Shown: positions 35,718 to 45,386, numbered from the stretch's first letter. The stretch: 64,000 nucleotides of DNA from Blautia schinkii (GCF_013304825.1 NZ_JAAWUO010000016.1:43925-107924); one strand, 5' to 3'. Numbers and translations: made by a program. Notes: generated by a model from the sequence alone, not told the origin.

Positions 35718-36863
35718 TTATTTCTGCCGCTGATACCTGGTCACTGCCAGGATCATGCAGACAAAAACTACCGCGAACATAGCTTCCAGTCCAATGCCTT
35801 TCCAAACCGATGCAGCTGCCTCACCTGAGAGGCGGCTGTAACTTCCAAGAGTCTCATTTACAGTTTCATACCAGTACACCGGAAGAAACTGAGACACCTT
35901 CAGGACGTTTCTGTCCATAACATTCATAGGAACAAACACACCACACAGGAAGCACATTCCAAGAGACAGGATATTTGCGATCCCGCTTAACATGTTGCTG
36001 TTTTTTACAAAAAGACCGATCAGATAGGAAAGTGAAAGTGCCACTGCCATCATCACCAGAGTGTTCAGTACATAATATCCGAAATTTTCTGAACTGAGAA
36101 ATTTTTTTCCATACATAAGGATAGCTCCTGCCATACCGATTCCCCATAATCCCCCACCCATCACAAACATGGCCAAAAGCCCTTCCAGACTCTGTCGTCT
36201 TGCTGAAACCGCTGATGCCTGCATTCTCTTTGGTATATCGTCTTTTTTGAAAGCCATCAGCACATATCCCATTACATAGCAGAGTAATGCAAGAAACAGA
36301 TATGGAATATATCGGAAATAATAGAGCCATCCGGACGTACCACTGTTTTCATCTGTATCCAGCATTGTGACTTCTCCTCTTTTTTCATCCAGGAGCGCAG
36401 CTGCCGCTTCCTTCCGGGAAAAACCGGCTTCCAGATATGTCCGCATTGTATTCAGACAGCTCTCAAGCTGCTGATCCACATAATATGCCGAATAAGATCC
36501 GGGCACCTTTGTCACGGAAATACTTTCTCCGTTTACCATACAGCTCTCATAAAAATTCTCAGGGATCACCACGATGTACTCTACATTTCTGTAAAAAAGC
36601 TCCTCCTGAAGCTTCTCCCTGTCATCCTCCAGCATTGTCACGTGATGCGTGCCTTCAAGCCATTTTACCAGTCCTTCTGCAAGTGGCCCGTTATCTTTAT
36701 CCACCACTCCGATCTTTATTTTTTCGCTTTCATAGCTGGTATAAGTTTCCTTACCGGCCGCTGCCTGAAGTGCCATTGTCACTCCGAAAAAAATCCCCAG
36801 ATACAGAAGGATCAGCCCTGTATTTTTTTTCATGATTCTCATATAGCCTTTAAATACTGTCAT
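35718..36863 (-). CDS. ABC-2 type exporter permease (second of two)
   Basis: 381 residues of the ABC2_membrane_3 / YhgE-like type: one N-terminal membrane helix (about 13-31), a large extracytoplasmic domain (about 35-185), then five helices near the C-terminus (about 188-375). It overlaps the preceding permease gene by 14 bases in another frame, so the two are translationally coupled. With the other permease and the ATPase it should form an exporter heterodimer. The cargo is unknown; linkage to a NarL-type two-component system suggests response to a membrane-active or peptide compound. Confidence 0.9.
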   Translation of the reverse strand: MTVFKGYMRIMKKNTGLILLYLGIFFGVTMALQAAAGKETYTSYESEKIKIGVVDKDNGPLAEGLVKWLEGTHHVTMLEDDREKLQEELFYRNVEYIVVIPENFYESCMVNGESISVTKVPGSYSAYYVDQQLESCLNTMRTYLEAGFSRKEAAAALLDEKRGEVTMLDTDENSGTSGWLYYFRYIPYLFLALLCYVMGYVLMAFKKDDIPKRMQASAVSARRQSLEGLLAMFVMGGGLWGIGMAGAILMYGKKFLSSENFGYYVLNTLVMMAVALSLSYLIGLFVKNSNMLSGIANILSLGMCFLCGVFVPMNVMDRNVLKVSQFLPVYWYETVNETLGSYSRLSGEAAASVWKGIGLEAMFAVVFVCMILAVTRYQRQK

Positions 36864-37974
36864 AACGTTCCCTCCTGACCATGAAAAAGGATGCCAGCAC
36901 CAGCACCACGCACATTACCGCCAGTGTGATCAGATTTCTATAATATCTGGTCATATCATCATATACATTGATACAGTAAAATGCATCTGAGATCAGTGAT
37001 GCAGGATTGATCCGGTTCACAAACGGAAAACTTTTTTCCACGATATCCTTCATATTTCCGTTCATCAATCCTGCGAGGAAACTGCTTACCATGGAAATTC
37101 CCAGTATGATCCCGATCTTGGCACCTTCCTGCATTTTTCCAAAACTCCCAACGAACATTCCCATAGATACGCCGATAAGACTTCCGAAGAAAGATATCAC
37201 CAGCATTTTCCCCATCTGCCCCTGAAAATCCAGTTTGAGAACATATCGGAGATACAGGAGCAGAATGATCACATCCACATAGCCCAGGGCAAAAGATGTC
37301 AGCTGATCTGTAAGAATCAGCTTCAGTTTGTGAGTCGGCGTCACGCATCGTCTGGCTGCCAGCGGTGTGATATTGGCCTGGATCCCGATAGCGGAGCCAA
37401 AGCCGATAAAGCATCCATACAGACAAGCCATGGCGATCAGTGCGTAAAAGAACTGCACATTTCCGTCAATGGTCCGGCCCCCAAGAGACACCTCCTTTAC
37501 CAGACTGTCAGCGCTTAACAGGTTTGTTATGGTTTCTATGTCCATCTCCGGATTTTTTTTCATGATGTTGGTGATGGTCGTCCTGGTATTTTCGCAGCTG
37601 TCAAGAACTGTCTGGAGGATACTCTCTTCTATTCCGGTTCCTGCTACTGTAAGGGAAGGTTCTTTTCCCACATAATAAATCCCTTCTACTTTTTTATCCT
37701 GCAGTGCTTCCAGAGCTTCTTTTTCTGACATCTCTTCCCGCTTTAAAAGATCCGGATTGCTTTCTCCCACCTGTTCCAGATAAGTCAGGAAAAACGTATC
37801 CGCTGTATCTTCTTTTACCACTGCCACCGGAACCGTCTGAAAATCTGCCTCATTGATATTTCCGAATGCAAAATAGAAAAAGGTTCCAAGCACAAGTGGA
37901 AAAACCAGTGGCCAGAATACAATGTTAAAATTCCGGATTTTGGAAAGAAAACTGTATTTCAGTAAATGCAACAT
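36850..37974 (-). CDS. ABC-2 type exporter permease (first of two)
   Basis: 374 residues with the same architecture as its neighbour: N-terminal helix (about 18-37), an extracytoplasmic domain (about 40-170) and five or six helices (about 178-368). The RYDSI end overlaps the next permease gene by 14 bases. It starts 12 bases after the ATPase stop, with GGAGGG upstream. The two permeases are similar in plan but divergent in sequence, suggesting an old duplication and a heterodimeric pore. Confidence 0.9.
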   Translation of the reverse strand: MLHLLKYSFLSKIRNFNIVFWPLVFPLVLGTFFYFAFGNINEADFQTVPVAVVKEDTADTFFLTYLEQVGESNPDLLKREEMSEKEALEALQDKKVEGIYYVGKEPSLTVAGTGIEESILQTVLDSCENTRTTITNIMKKNPEMDIETITNLLSADSLVKEVSLGGRTIDGNVQFFYALIAMACLYGCFIGFGSAIGIQANITPLAARRCVTPTHKLKLILTDQLTSFALGYVDVIILLLYLRYVLKLDFQGQMGKMLVISFFGSLIGVSMGMFVGSFGKMQEGAKIGIILGISMVSSFLAGLMNGNMKDIVEKSFPFVNRINPASLISDAFYCINVYDDMTRYYRNLITLAVMCVVLVLASFFMVRRERYDSI

Positions 37975-37986
37975 CTCTCATCCCTC

Positions 37987-38928
37987 CTAATCTCTCAGCT
38001 GTTTTCCGGTGATCTCCAGGAATACATCATTCAGTGTAGGCAGCTCAGAAAAGACTCTTCCAAAAGAAATATCCTGGCTCTGCAGATAATTAAGCAGCCG
38101 GATCAGGTTATGCTTTGCATCTGTACAGCGCACAGTCAGCACCTGTTTTTCATACCGGACATCAAAAACATGTTCCAGCGTACGGATATCCTGAAGATTT
38201 TTTTCCTCCAGAACAATAGCTTCCACAGTAACAGTCTCGCCTGTTTTGATCATCTGTTTCAATTCTTCTTTTGTTCCCTGAGCGATGACTCTTCCGTGAT
38301 CCATAATGGCGATCCTGGTACAGATCTGCTCCACCTCTTCCATGTAATGGGATGTGTAGATAATTGTGGAACCCTGCTGGTTCAGTGTCTGGATTCCTTC
38401 CAGGATCTTGTTTCTGCTCTGTGGGTCTACTGCTACGGTTGGCTCATCCATGATGATCAGCCTTGGTTTGTGGGCGATCCCGCAGGCAATGTTCAATCTG
38501 CGCAAAAGACCTCCGGAAAGCTTCTTCGGATACATTTTGCGGAAATCTTCAAGACCTGTAAATTCAATGGCATCCTCCACCAGCTCTTTTCTCCGTTTCT
38601 TGTCTCTTATGTAAAGACCACAGAAATAATCGATATTTTCCAGCACTGTCAGCTCATCAAAAACTGCTACATTCTGAAGCACGATTCCGATCTGTTCCTT
38701 GATCTTATAGCTGTCCGGTTTCATCTCTTCACCGAAAATCTTTACTTCACCTCTGTCATATTTCAGAAGTGACAAAAGGCAGCTGATGGCCGTTGTCTTT
38801 CCTGAACCGTTGGGGCCAAGCAGTCCGAATATCTCACCCTCCCGGATATCCAGCTCCAGATGATTCAGTGCGGTAAGATTGCCATATCGTTTTACCAGAT
38901 TTTCTATGTGGACCATACTCTTTGACAT
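37987..38928 (-). CDS. ABC transporter ATP-binding protein
   Basis: 313 residues: Walker A in LLGPNGSGKTTAISC, Q-loop, signature KKLSGGLLRRLNIACGIAH, Walker B RLIIMDEPTVAVDP, H-loop YTSHYMEEV, plus a C-terminal extension of about 80 residues (DUF4162-like) found in drug or lipid exporter ATPases. First gene of the exporter operon, reading divergently from the histidine kinase/response regulator genes. GGGAGG precedes the ATG. Confidence 0.95.
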   Translation of the reverse strand: MSKSMVHIENLVKRYGNLTALNHLELDIREGEIFGLLGPNGSGKTTAISCLLSLLKYDRGEVKIFGEEMKPDSYKIKEQIGIVLQNVAVFDELTVLENIDYFCGLYIRDKKRRKELVEDAIEFTGLEDFRKMYPKKLSGGLLRRLNIACGIAHKPRLIIMDEPTVAVDPQSRNKILEGIQTLNQQGSTIIYTSHYMEEVEQICTRIAIMDHGRVIAQGTKEELKQMIKTGETVTVEAIVLEEKNLQDIRTLEHVFDVRYEKQVLTVRCTDAKHNLIRLLNYLQSQDISFGRVFSELPTLNDVFLEITGKQLRD

Positions 38929-39007
38929 ATGTTTGCCTCCCTTTTCCTGTCCGTTAAACAGATCTTTCCTGTTTTACTGCAGAAATTCATATTTCTTCTA
39001 TGATGTC

Positions 39008-39036
39008 ATTATATCCTTTTCTTCTGTCTGCTCCAA
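39008..39036 (-). promoter_or_regulatory. Promoter of the ABC exporter operon
   Basis: Minus strand TTGGAG (39031-39036), 17 bases, TATAAT (39008-39013). The -35 is weak, which fits an activated promoter. Confidence 0.62.
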
Positions 39037-39044
39037 GTGTCGGA

Positions 39045-39073
39045 TGTCATTATCTGCGAATGACAAATGTCAT
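39045..39073. promoter_or_regulatory. Overlapping dyads between ABC exporter and two-component genes
   Basis: TGTCATT-7 bases-AATGACA (39045-39065) is a perfect inverted repeat; ATGACA-AA-TGTCAT (39060-39073) overlaps it. A further TGTCAT lies at 39004-39009 next to the minus -10. The dyads sit just upstream of the exporter's -35 and 28 bases from the two-component promoter: a strong candidate site for the NarL-type response regulator encoded next door. Confidence 0.6.
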
Positions 39074-39100
39074 GTCTTTTGTAAGAGCACAGATTTTTCT

Positions 39101-39129
39101 TTGCAGGGAAGGAACCGGTATATTATAAT
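39101..39129 (+). promoter_or_regulatory. Promoter of the NarL-type two-component operon
   Basis: TTGCAG (39101-39106), 17 bases, TATAAT (39124-39129). Confidence 0.75.
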
Positions 39130-39180
39130 AAAGGCACGTTGATTTCAGAAATAATTCTGAGAAAGGAGGGTTTATTTTTT

Positions 39181-40362
39181 ATGCGTTATTTCACAGATTC
39201 CATCCTATTGCTTTTATACAGTACTTTAACATTTTTTTATGTGCCTGCAGATCAGGCTCTTGTGTTCGCCTTCCTTTTTGCAGTGATCCTCGGCTGCGTT
39301 ACTTATCTGTGCAGGGCATGTAAAACAGAATCCAATTCACACTATTTTCTATCTTTGTTGAAATGCTCCGGAAATATCATTCCTGTTCTTGCAGGAAGTT
39401 ATGTGATCTTTGGATTATGTTCCCTGTGGTTTTCGGATCTTCTTCTGTTTTTCCCGCTGCTTCTGTATCAGACTTTATCTTCCGGACTTTTTCTGCTGGC
39501 AGCAGCTGAACTTCCATTCTGGGGATTTCTGGTTTTTCAGATCAACGACTTTCCGGCAGTTCTTTGTATACTTGGGATTTTGGGTTTCGTCCTTTCATTT
39601 TTTCTCTGGCTCTATGCCGGAAAATATCAGGCTCTTTACCAGGATTTTCATCAGATCCGGGATGACAGTGAGGAACATACGCTTCTTCTTTCTGAAAAAA
39701 ACAAGGCACTTCTGGAAAAACAGGATTACGAGATCTATGCTGCTACATTGCGAGAGCGAAACAGAATTGCCAGAGAGATCCATGATAATGTGGGACATGT
39801 GCTTTCCCGTTCTATCCTTATGACTGCTGCCTGCAAAACCATAAATAAAGATGAAGCTCTTGCTCCTCTTCTGGAAAATCTGGAAGCTTCCCTGAATGAT
39901 GCCATGAACAGCATCCGTTCCAGTGTCCATGATTTTCACGATGATGCGGTGGATCTGGAAGATGCCATAAAAGGACTTGTAAAGGATTTCACCTTCTGTC
40001 CGATAGCCCTTACTTATGATATGTCCAGGCAGGTTCCAAGGGAGGTGAAATACAGTCTGATCAGTATTACAAAAGAAGGCCTTTCCAATGTGATGCGGCA
40101 TAGTAATGCAGATTCCGTGAATATTCTTCTGCGTGAGCATCCTGCACTTTATCAGCTGTGCATTGAGGATAATGGAACATCGGGAAATGAAATTCCGGAT
40201 ATTCAAACTGAATCAGACAGTGATAAGATGAATAATATTTCCGATGGTATGGGACTGTCCAATATCCGGGACCGTGTAAAGTCACTGGGTGGTACGGTCC
40301 AGATTACGCAGGAGAAGGGGTTTCGGATCTTTGTAACGATCCCGAAATCTGTTTCTAATTGA
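39181..40362 (+). CDS. NarL-system sensor histidine kinase (DesK-like HisKA_3)
   Basis: 393 residues from the ATG at 39181, which follows AAAGGAGGG; an upstream in-frame GTG/ATT region is unlikely. Four or five membrane helices (about 8-145) with little extracytoplasmic sequence point to sensing within or near the membrane. The phosphoacceptor is H201 in RERNRIAREIHDNVGHVLSR (HisKA_3). The HATPase ends with GMGLSNIRDRVKSLGGTV. Partner is the response regulator at 40426. Divergent from an ABC-2 exporter, so likely a stress-sensing regulator for it. Confidence 0.93.
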   Translation: MRYFTDSILLLLYSTLTFFYVPADQALVFAFLFAVILGCVTYLCRACKTESNSHYFLSLLKCSGNIIPVLAGSYVIFGLCSLWFSDLLLFFPLLLYQTLSSGLFLLAAAELPFWGFLVFQINDFPAVLCILGILGFVLSFFLWLYAGKYQALYQDFHQIRDDSEEHTLLLSEKNKALLEKQDYEIYAATLRERNRIAREIHDNVGHVLSRSILMTAACKTINKDEALAPLLENLEASLNDAMNSIRSSVHDFHDDAVDLEDAIKGLVKDFTFCPIALTYDMSRQVPREVKYSLISITKEGLSNVMRHSNADSVNILLREHPALYQLCIEDNGTSGNEIPDIQTESDSDKMNNISDGMGLSNIRDRVKSLGGTVQITQEKGFRIFVTIPKSVSN

Positions 40363-40425
40363 AGCAGTCTGTTTTTTCTACTCTGTAATTTAATTTTTTT
40401 CAACTCATAAACAGGAGATTTTGAC

Positions 40426-41046
40426 ATGAAAATTATAATCATAGACGATGATTGCCTGGTTGCAGGTGCATTAAAAACCATTCTTGAGGCAAACCCGGAT
40501 ATCAAAGTGACTGCCACCGGCTCTGATGGTGAAGAAGCCTGTGCTCTGTACAGAGAGTATCTTCCGGATATTCTTCTGATGGATATCCGTATGAAAGGAA
40601 TGGATGGACTGGAAGCTTCCAGAAAGATCCTGGGTGAATTTCCGGAGGCAAAGATTCTTCTTCTGACTACTTTTTCCGATGATGAATATATTGTAAAAGC
40701 CCTCCGCCTTGGCACAAAGGGATATCTTCTGAAGCAGGATTATACCAGCATTTTTCCGGCTTTGCAGGCAGTCTATTCCGGACAGACTGTATTCGGCACG
40801 GAGATCATGTCCAAGATCCCGGAGCTTCTGCAGTCTTCCGGTGGATTTGATTATACTTCCCGGGATATCAATGAACGGGAACTGGATATCATCCGGCTGA
40901 TCGCCAACGGATACAGCAATAAGGAGATTGCCGCAGAACTTTTTCTCAGTGAGGGAACTGTACGGAATTATCTCAGTTCCATTCTGGATAAACTGCAGCT
41001 GAGGGATCGGACACAGGTTGCTGTGTTTTATTATCAACATAAATAA
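40426..41046 (+). CDS. NarL/LuxR-family response regulator
   Basis: 206 residues. Receiver domain with acidic cluster IIDDD near residue 7, phosphoacceptor D53 in LLMDIRMKGMDG, conserved Thr (LLTTFSDD) and Lys (LLKQD). C-terminal LuxR-type helix-turn-helix (about 145-205, NERELDIIRLIANGYSNKEIA and LFLSEGTVRNYLSSI). It probably binds the TGTCAT dyads at 39045-39073 and controls both its own operon and the exporter. It is 63 bases after the kinase. Confidence 0.95.
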   Translation: MKIIIIDDDCLVAGALKTILEANPDIKVTATGSDGEEACALYREYLPDILLMDIRMKGMDGLEASRKILGEFPEAKILLLTTFSDDEYIVKALRLGTKGYLLKQDYTSIFPALQAVYSGQTVFGTEIMSKIPELLQSSGGFDYTSRDINERELDIIRLIANGYSNKEIAAELFLSEGTVRNYLSSILDKLQLRDRTQVAVFYYQHK

Positions 41047-41057
41047 GGAGAACTATA

Positions 41058-42176
41058 ATGAACCGCTATCTTACTATCCATATCCCGGAAACAGCTGTTC
41101 CGATGCCTGTCTCCCGCTTTCTTCACACTCAGGCCGGTCTTACAAAAAAGCAGATCAGCCAGGCAAAGTTCCGCCCCGGTGGTATCAAAAAAAACGGCCA
41201 GCAATGCCGGGTAACGGAAACAGCTTATCCCGGAGATCAGATCATGGTATGCCTGGAAACAGATGATGTGGATTCTGCACAGCTGGAATCTGCGACTTTC
41301 ACTGTCAATTCAGACCATCACAAGTTCTGTTTCCATCATTCTACAGACTCAACCTTTTGTTCCTATTCTACTTCTGATGCCTGCTGTTTATCAGCTTCAC
41401 CTTCTCATTTTTTTCCTGAACTGGAAATCCTCTACGAAGACCAGGACATTCTTGCCATAAACAAACCGGCCGGAATAGTCACACACCCTTCTGGTTCTCA
41501 CTACAGTGACAGTCTATCCAACCAGGTAGCTTCCTATTTCCGTTCCAAAGGAGAGCCTACCAAAGTCCGTTCTATCGGGCGATTGGATAAGGAAACCTCC
41601 GGTATCCTGCTCTTTGCCAAGAACCAGACTGCTGCCGCCAGATTGCAGAACCAGCGTGAAGAGGGGATTTCAGAGAAAACCTATCTGGCTGCGGTTTCCG
41701 GTCCCATGCCTGTGGATACAGATGGAACTTTTCACAGGATCACTGTTCCCCTTGCGCCGGACCCGGATAACCGCCTGAAAATGATCATATCTACGGATGG
41801 CACGCTTCCCGAAAGTAAACATGCGGAAACTTTTTATTCTGTTCTGAAATCAACCGGCTCCGATACAGCAGCTCCGGTCTCCCTTGTAATGCTCCGTCTG
41901 AAAACCGGCCGCACCCATCAGATCCGTGTGCACATGGCATCTCTCGGGCATCCTCTTCTGGGCGATTCCCTGTACTGTTTATCGGATATGTCGAATCATT
42001 TTTCCCGGGCTGCACTCCACGCATGGAAGCTTAACTTTCAACTGCCATTTCCAATTGACGAAGCTGCTTCCGACACCCCGTCTTCCATGCTTCATAACAA
42101 AAATGCAAAAAAAGAAATCTCCCTGGAAGCACCCCTCCCGGAAGATTTCAAAAAATTCTATGAAACGATATTCTGA
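41058..42176 (+). CDS. RluA-family pseudouridine synthase
   Basis: 372 residues: S4 RNA-binding domain (about 15-75), then the catalytic domain with D177 in the signature RSIGRLDKETSGILLFAK, and the terminal KTGRTHQIRVHMASLGHPLLGD. A Ser/His/Cys-rich insert of about 40 residues (about 78-118) separates the two domains; homologues normally have a short linker. It isomerises uridine in rRNA or tRNA. It starts 11 bases after the response regulator with AAGGAG, so it is in the same operon. Its tail overlaps the convergent MATE gene by 19 bases. Confidence 0.9.
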   Translation: MNRYLTIHIPETAVPMPVSRFLHTQAGLTKKQISQAKFRPGGIKKNGQQCRVTETAYPGDQIMVCLETDDVDSAQLESATFTVNSDHHKFCFHHSTDSTFCSYSTSDACCLSASPSHFFPELEILYEDQDILAINKPAGIVTHPSGSHYSDSLSNQVASYFRSKGEPTKVRSIGRLDKETSGILLFAKNQTAAARLQNQREEGISEKTYLAAVSGPMPVDTDGTFHRITVPLAPDPDNRLKMIISTDGTLPESKHAETFYSVLKSTGSDTAAPVSLVMLRLKTGRTHQIRVHMASLGHPLLGDSLYCLSDMSNHFSRAALHAWKLNFQLPFPIDEAASDTPSSMLHNKNAKKEISLEAPLPEDFKKFYETIF

Positions 42177-43564
42177 AGCCATACGCCTTTTTTTACAAGG
42201 ATAAATCCAATGACACATTTCATCATATCCGCAGCCTGGACCATTGCATAGATTGCAAGTACAGGCAGACCTGTAAACCGGCTTAAGGTAAATGCGATCG
42301 TCACACTTACCACCCAGATAAACACACTGTCAAACAGAAATGTAACGATGGTCTTTCCGCCGGAACGCAAGGTAAAATACGTTGCATGCAGGAATGCATT
42401 CTGTGGCATGAAAAATGCTGTGATCATAATAAAATATTTCGCCAGAGTACGTGCCTCAGCATTGGTATTGTAAAGCTGTGGAAATAACGGTGCCATCACA
42501 AACATCACGGCTGCCACGCAGGTACAGCAGAACACAGAGAATGCGATCATCTTGTTGTCCGTATCTCTGGCTTCCTTCATCTTACCTGCTCCCAGAAGCT
42601 GTCCTACAACAATGGCTACCGAATCTCCAAGTGCGATAAATACGATATTGAATACATTGTTGATGGTATTGGAAATATTTAATCCCGCAACCACGTTCAG
42701 TCCACGGACTGAATAGCATTGTGTCAGCATGGCCACTCCGGCTGCCCATAATGTCTCATTCAGAAGCAGAGGGGTTCCCTTAATAAGGATCTTCTTTGTC
42801 AGATTCGCCGGAACCTTTAATGTTGAATACAGCCCCTGTGCAAAAATATTTTTTTCAGTATGCTTATGTGTCCAGCTCAGGACAATGCAGGCTTCCACAT
42901 ATCTGGAAAGCACTGTGGCAACAGCAGCACCCCTTACTCCCATTTCCGGGAATCCGAATTTGCCATAGATCAGAAGATAATTAAATATCAGATTGATCAG
43001 CACTGCCACGATCCCTGCCTTCATGGGAAGTACAGTCTCACCACATTCACGTAAGGTACTTGCATAAACCTGTACCATCATAAATGGCGGAAGTCCCAGA
43101 AGCATGATCCATAAATACTGTTTTCCATAAATAAGAGTATCCCTGATCTCCTGTGCGGTTCCGTCCCCTTTTAAATACATGCTGATCAGTGAATCCCCTG
43201 CTGTCAGAAACAGTACAATGGTGATCGCTGTCAGTATCACTGCCATCCACAGTTTATAACGAAGTGTCTGGCGGACACCCTCATGATCCTTCTGTCCAAA
43301 ATACTGTGCTGTAAAAATTCCTGCTCCGGACACCCCGCCGAAAATGCATAGATTATATACAAAGATCAGCTGATTGACGATTGCCGCTCCGGACATCTGT
43401 TCTGTACCGATACGACCGATCATAATATTGTCCAGAAGACTGACAAAATTCGTGATCCCGTTCTGAACCATGATCGGTACCGCAATAGACAGGACCATCA
43501 GATAAAATCTTTTATCTCCTACAAACTTCCGGAAAAAAGGAGTCTTCTCCTTCACCTTCTCCAT
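42158..43564 (-). CDS. MATE-family multidrug/sodium exporter
   Basis: 468 residues with 12 hydrophobic segments in two halves. MATE marks: LSIAVPIMVQNGITNFVSLLDNIMIGRIG at the start, GVRGAAVATVLSRYVEA in helix 6, and the repeat of the same pattern in the second half (LNISNTINNVFNIVFIALGDSVAIVVGQLLGAGK). It exports organic cations or metabolites in exchange for sodium or protons; substrate unknown. Good GGGGGAAGG site. Converges on the RluA gene with a 19-base overlap and no terminator between. Confidence 0.93.
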   Translation of the reverse strand: MEKVKEKTPFFRKFVGDKRFYLMVLSIAVPIMVQNGITNFVSLLDNIMIGRIGTEQMSGAAIVNQLIFVYNLCIFGGVSGAGIFTAQYFGQKDHEGVRQTLRYKLWMAVILTAITIVLFLTAGDSLISMYLKGDGTAQEIRDTLIYGKQYLWIMLLGLPPFMMVQVYASTLRECGETVLPMKAGIVAVLINLIFNYLLIYGKFGFPEMGVRGAAVATVLSRYVEACIVLSWTHKHTEKNIFAQGLYSTLKVPANLTKKILIKGTPLLLNETLWAAGVAMLTQCYSVRGLNVVAGLNISNTINNVFNIVFIALGDSVAIVVGQLLGAGKMKEARDTDNKMIAFSVFCCTCVAAVMFVMAPLFPQLYNTNAEARTLAKYFIMITAFFMPQNAFLHATYFTLRSGGKTIVTFLFDSVFIWVVSVTIAFTLSRFTGLPVLAIYAMVQAADMMKCVIGFILVKKGVWLQNIVS

Positions 43565-43611
43565 AAATCCTTCCCCCTTGTTTTTCGTTTTCCTTCATCC
43601 AAAATTTTCCC

Positions 43612-43646
43612 CAAAAAGAAGACTGCCACCCGAAACAGTCTTCCTT
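43612..43646 (-). terminator. Terminator after the GH43 gene
   Basis: Minus strand GGAAGACTG pairs with CAGTCTTC (one offset base), then TTTTT. It lies about 90 bases past the GH43 stop and just before the MATE start. Confidence 0.75.
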
Positions 43647-43738
43647 TTCGTAAGCGTTGTAGCTAATACATTACTACAAAGCTCTTCCTTTTTCAATAGT
43701 CTTAATAACGATAAATCGCCGTTTTTTTTTGTATCTTT

Positions 43739-45385
43739 TTACTCCACCATGTGACTCTCATCTGCAATATATTCAAAGAAGTCAAAGTCTGCACATTTTT
43801 TGTGGAGAACGCGGTCTGCACAGGTGATCCCAACCATTGTTCCTGTAAATTCTCCGTACTTGCAGTATTCATCAGAAAATCTTGTGGTATCAAAGATACG
43901 TCCGATCTTTTCATAAGTTTCTCCGTCATAGCTCCACTCGAACCAGGATTTTCTTCCCTCTATATAAAGTCTCAGATAAACCGGTTTATCTTCTACCGGA
44001 ATTCTGGTATTCAGAAACTCTGTTTTTTCTCCGTTTTCCAGATGGATGATGGACAGCGCACTCTGTCCCAGGGTTTCACTGTAATATTTACGGAGATTGA
44101 TGTAATTCATGTTGTCGTAATACAGGATCAGACCTGCGCTGTGCTGATGTACTTCCGGTGTGAATTCCATCTTTGTGGTGATCCGCGCATAGACGCTTGT
44201 GAGCTTTCTGGCCAGGATACTTACCTTGTTGAGAGAGGTTCTGGATTCCTGTCCACGAAGACGCACATAGCCTTTTCTTGCTTTCACATCTGCAAAACGC
44301 TGAGGCATGATCCTTGGAGAATAATAAAAGTTTCCAAGTTCATCCCCATCAAAATCATCAAAGTCCGGAGTTTTTTCCACTGGGTATTCCGGAAGGGAAG
44401 TTTCCGGCACTTCAATTTTCGCCAGATTGCTTCCATCTGCCATGCGGAGCCAGTTATCTTCGGTCCACATCATTTTCTGAATGGCCGTCTCTCTTCCAAG
44501 TGTACAGCGAAGTTCCGGTACAAAAGGTCTGGAGCAGAGATGGACCAGATAAACTTCTCCTGTGGGAAGTTCCACATAGCTTCCATGACCGGATTTCTGA
44601 AGTACAGTGTCCGGATTATAGTACTTTGGTTTCAGATGGTCTGGATCCTGGCGCTCGTAGGATTCTCCCGGAACGCTGGTAACGATGGGATTCTTCGGGT
44701 CTTTTTCATATGGGCCCCAGACATTTTTGGAACGTCCCATCGTAACGCAGTGGTTATATCCGGTGCCTCCCTCTGCACACATGATGTAGTAATACTCGCC
44801 TCGTTTTGTGAGATGCGGTGCCTCGATGCAGCCTCTGTCTGTGCCACCTCTCCAGACCCGCTTCGGATAACCGATGATCTCTTTTTTCTCAGGAGAATAT
44901 TCTACCATACAGATAGCACCTGGCTTCTCATAGCCTTCTCTTGTTTCCCACTCCAGGGATACCACGTATTTTTTGCCATTGGTGTCATGGAAAAGTGACG
45001 CATCAAAACCGGAGGAATGAAGGTAAACCGGCTCGCTCCACGGTCCACGGATATCTTTTGCACAGATCAGGAAATTGTCCACGTCAAAATATCTGGCGTT
45101 CATGGAATTCATTACTCCATAAACAACGTAGAACATATCCTCTTCCTCGCAGTAGGTCAGGCAGGGTGCCCAGATTCCTTTTGCACTTGGAAGTTTCTTG
45201 AGATCTACTTTTTCATCGTCTGTAATTACGTGTGTGTACAGTTCCCAGTTTTTCAGGTCTCTGGAATGGTAGACCGGGATTCCCGGAAACCATTCAAATG
45301 TGGAAACTGCCATATAGTAATCGTCGCCCTTTCTGCAGATACAAGGGTCCGGATTGAAGCCCGGAAGTATTGGGTTTACGATCAT
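43739..45385 (-). CDS. GH43 beta-xylosidase / arabinofuranosidase-like enzyme
   Basis: 548 residues from the ATG at 45385, preceded by AAAGGAGG inside the 3' end of the GH5 gene. N-terminal five-bladed GH43 propeller: general base D13 in PGFNPDPCIC, then the YMAVSTFEWFPGIPVYHSRDL motif of the xylosidase subgroup, and the acid Glu in GCIEAPHLTKRGEYYY. A C-terminal beta-sandwich (about 340-548, GH43_C2 type) completes the XynB layout. No signal peptide: cytosolic. It trims xylosyl or arabinosyl residues from imported oligosaccharides. One base separates it from the GH5 stop. Confidence 0.93.
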   Translation of the reverse strand: MIVNPILPGFNPDPCICRKGDDYYMAVSTFEWFPGIPVYHSRDLKNWELYTHVITDDEKVDLKKLPSAKGIWAPCLTYCEEEDMFYVVYGVMNSMNARYFDVDNFLICAKDIRGPWSEPVYLHSSGFDASLFHDTNGKKYVVSLEWETREGYEKPGAICMVEYSPEKKEIIGYPKRVWRGGTDRGCIEAPHLTKRGEYYYIMCAEGGTGYNHCVTMGRSKNVWGPYEKDPKNPIVTSVPGESYERQDPDHLKPKYYNPDTVLQKSGHGSYVELPTGEVYLVHLCSRPFVPELRCTLGRETAIQKMMWTEDNWLRMADGSNLAKIEVPETSLPEYPVEKTPDFDDFDGDELGNFYYSPRIMPQRFADVKARKGYVRLRGQESRTSLNKVSILARKLTSVYARITTKMEFTPEVHQHSAGLILYYDNMNYINLRKYYSETLGQSALSIIHLENGEKTEFLNTRIPVEDKPVYLRLYIEGRKSWFEWSYDGETYEKIGRIFDTTRFSDEYCKYGEFTGTMVGITCADRVLHKKCADFDFFEYIADESHMVE

Positions 45386-45386
45386 T

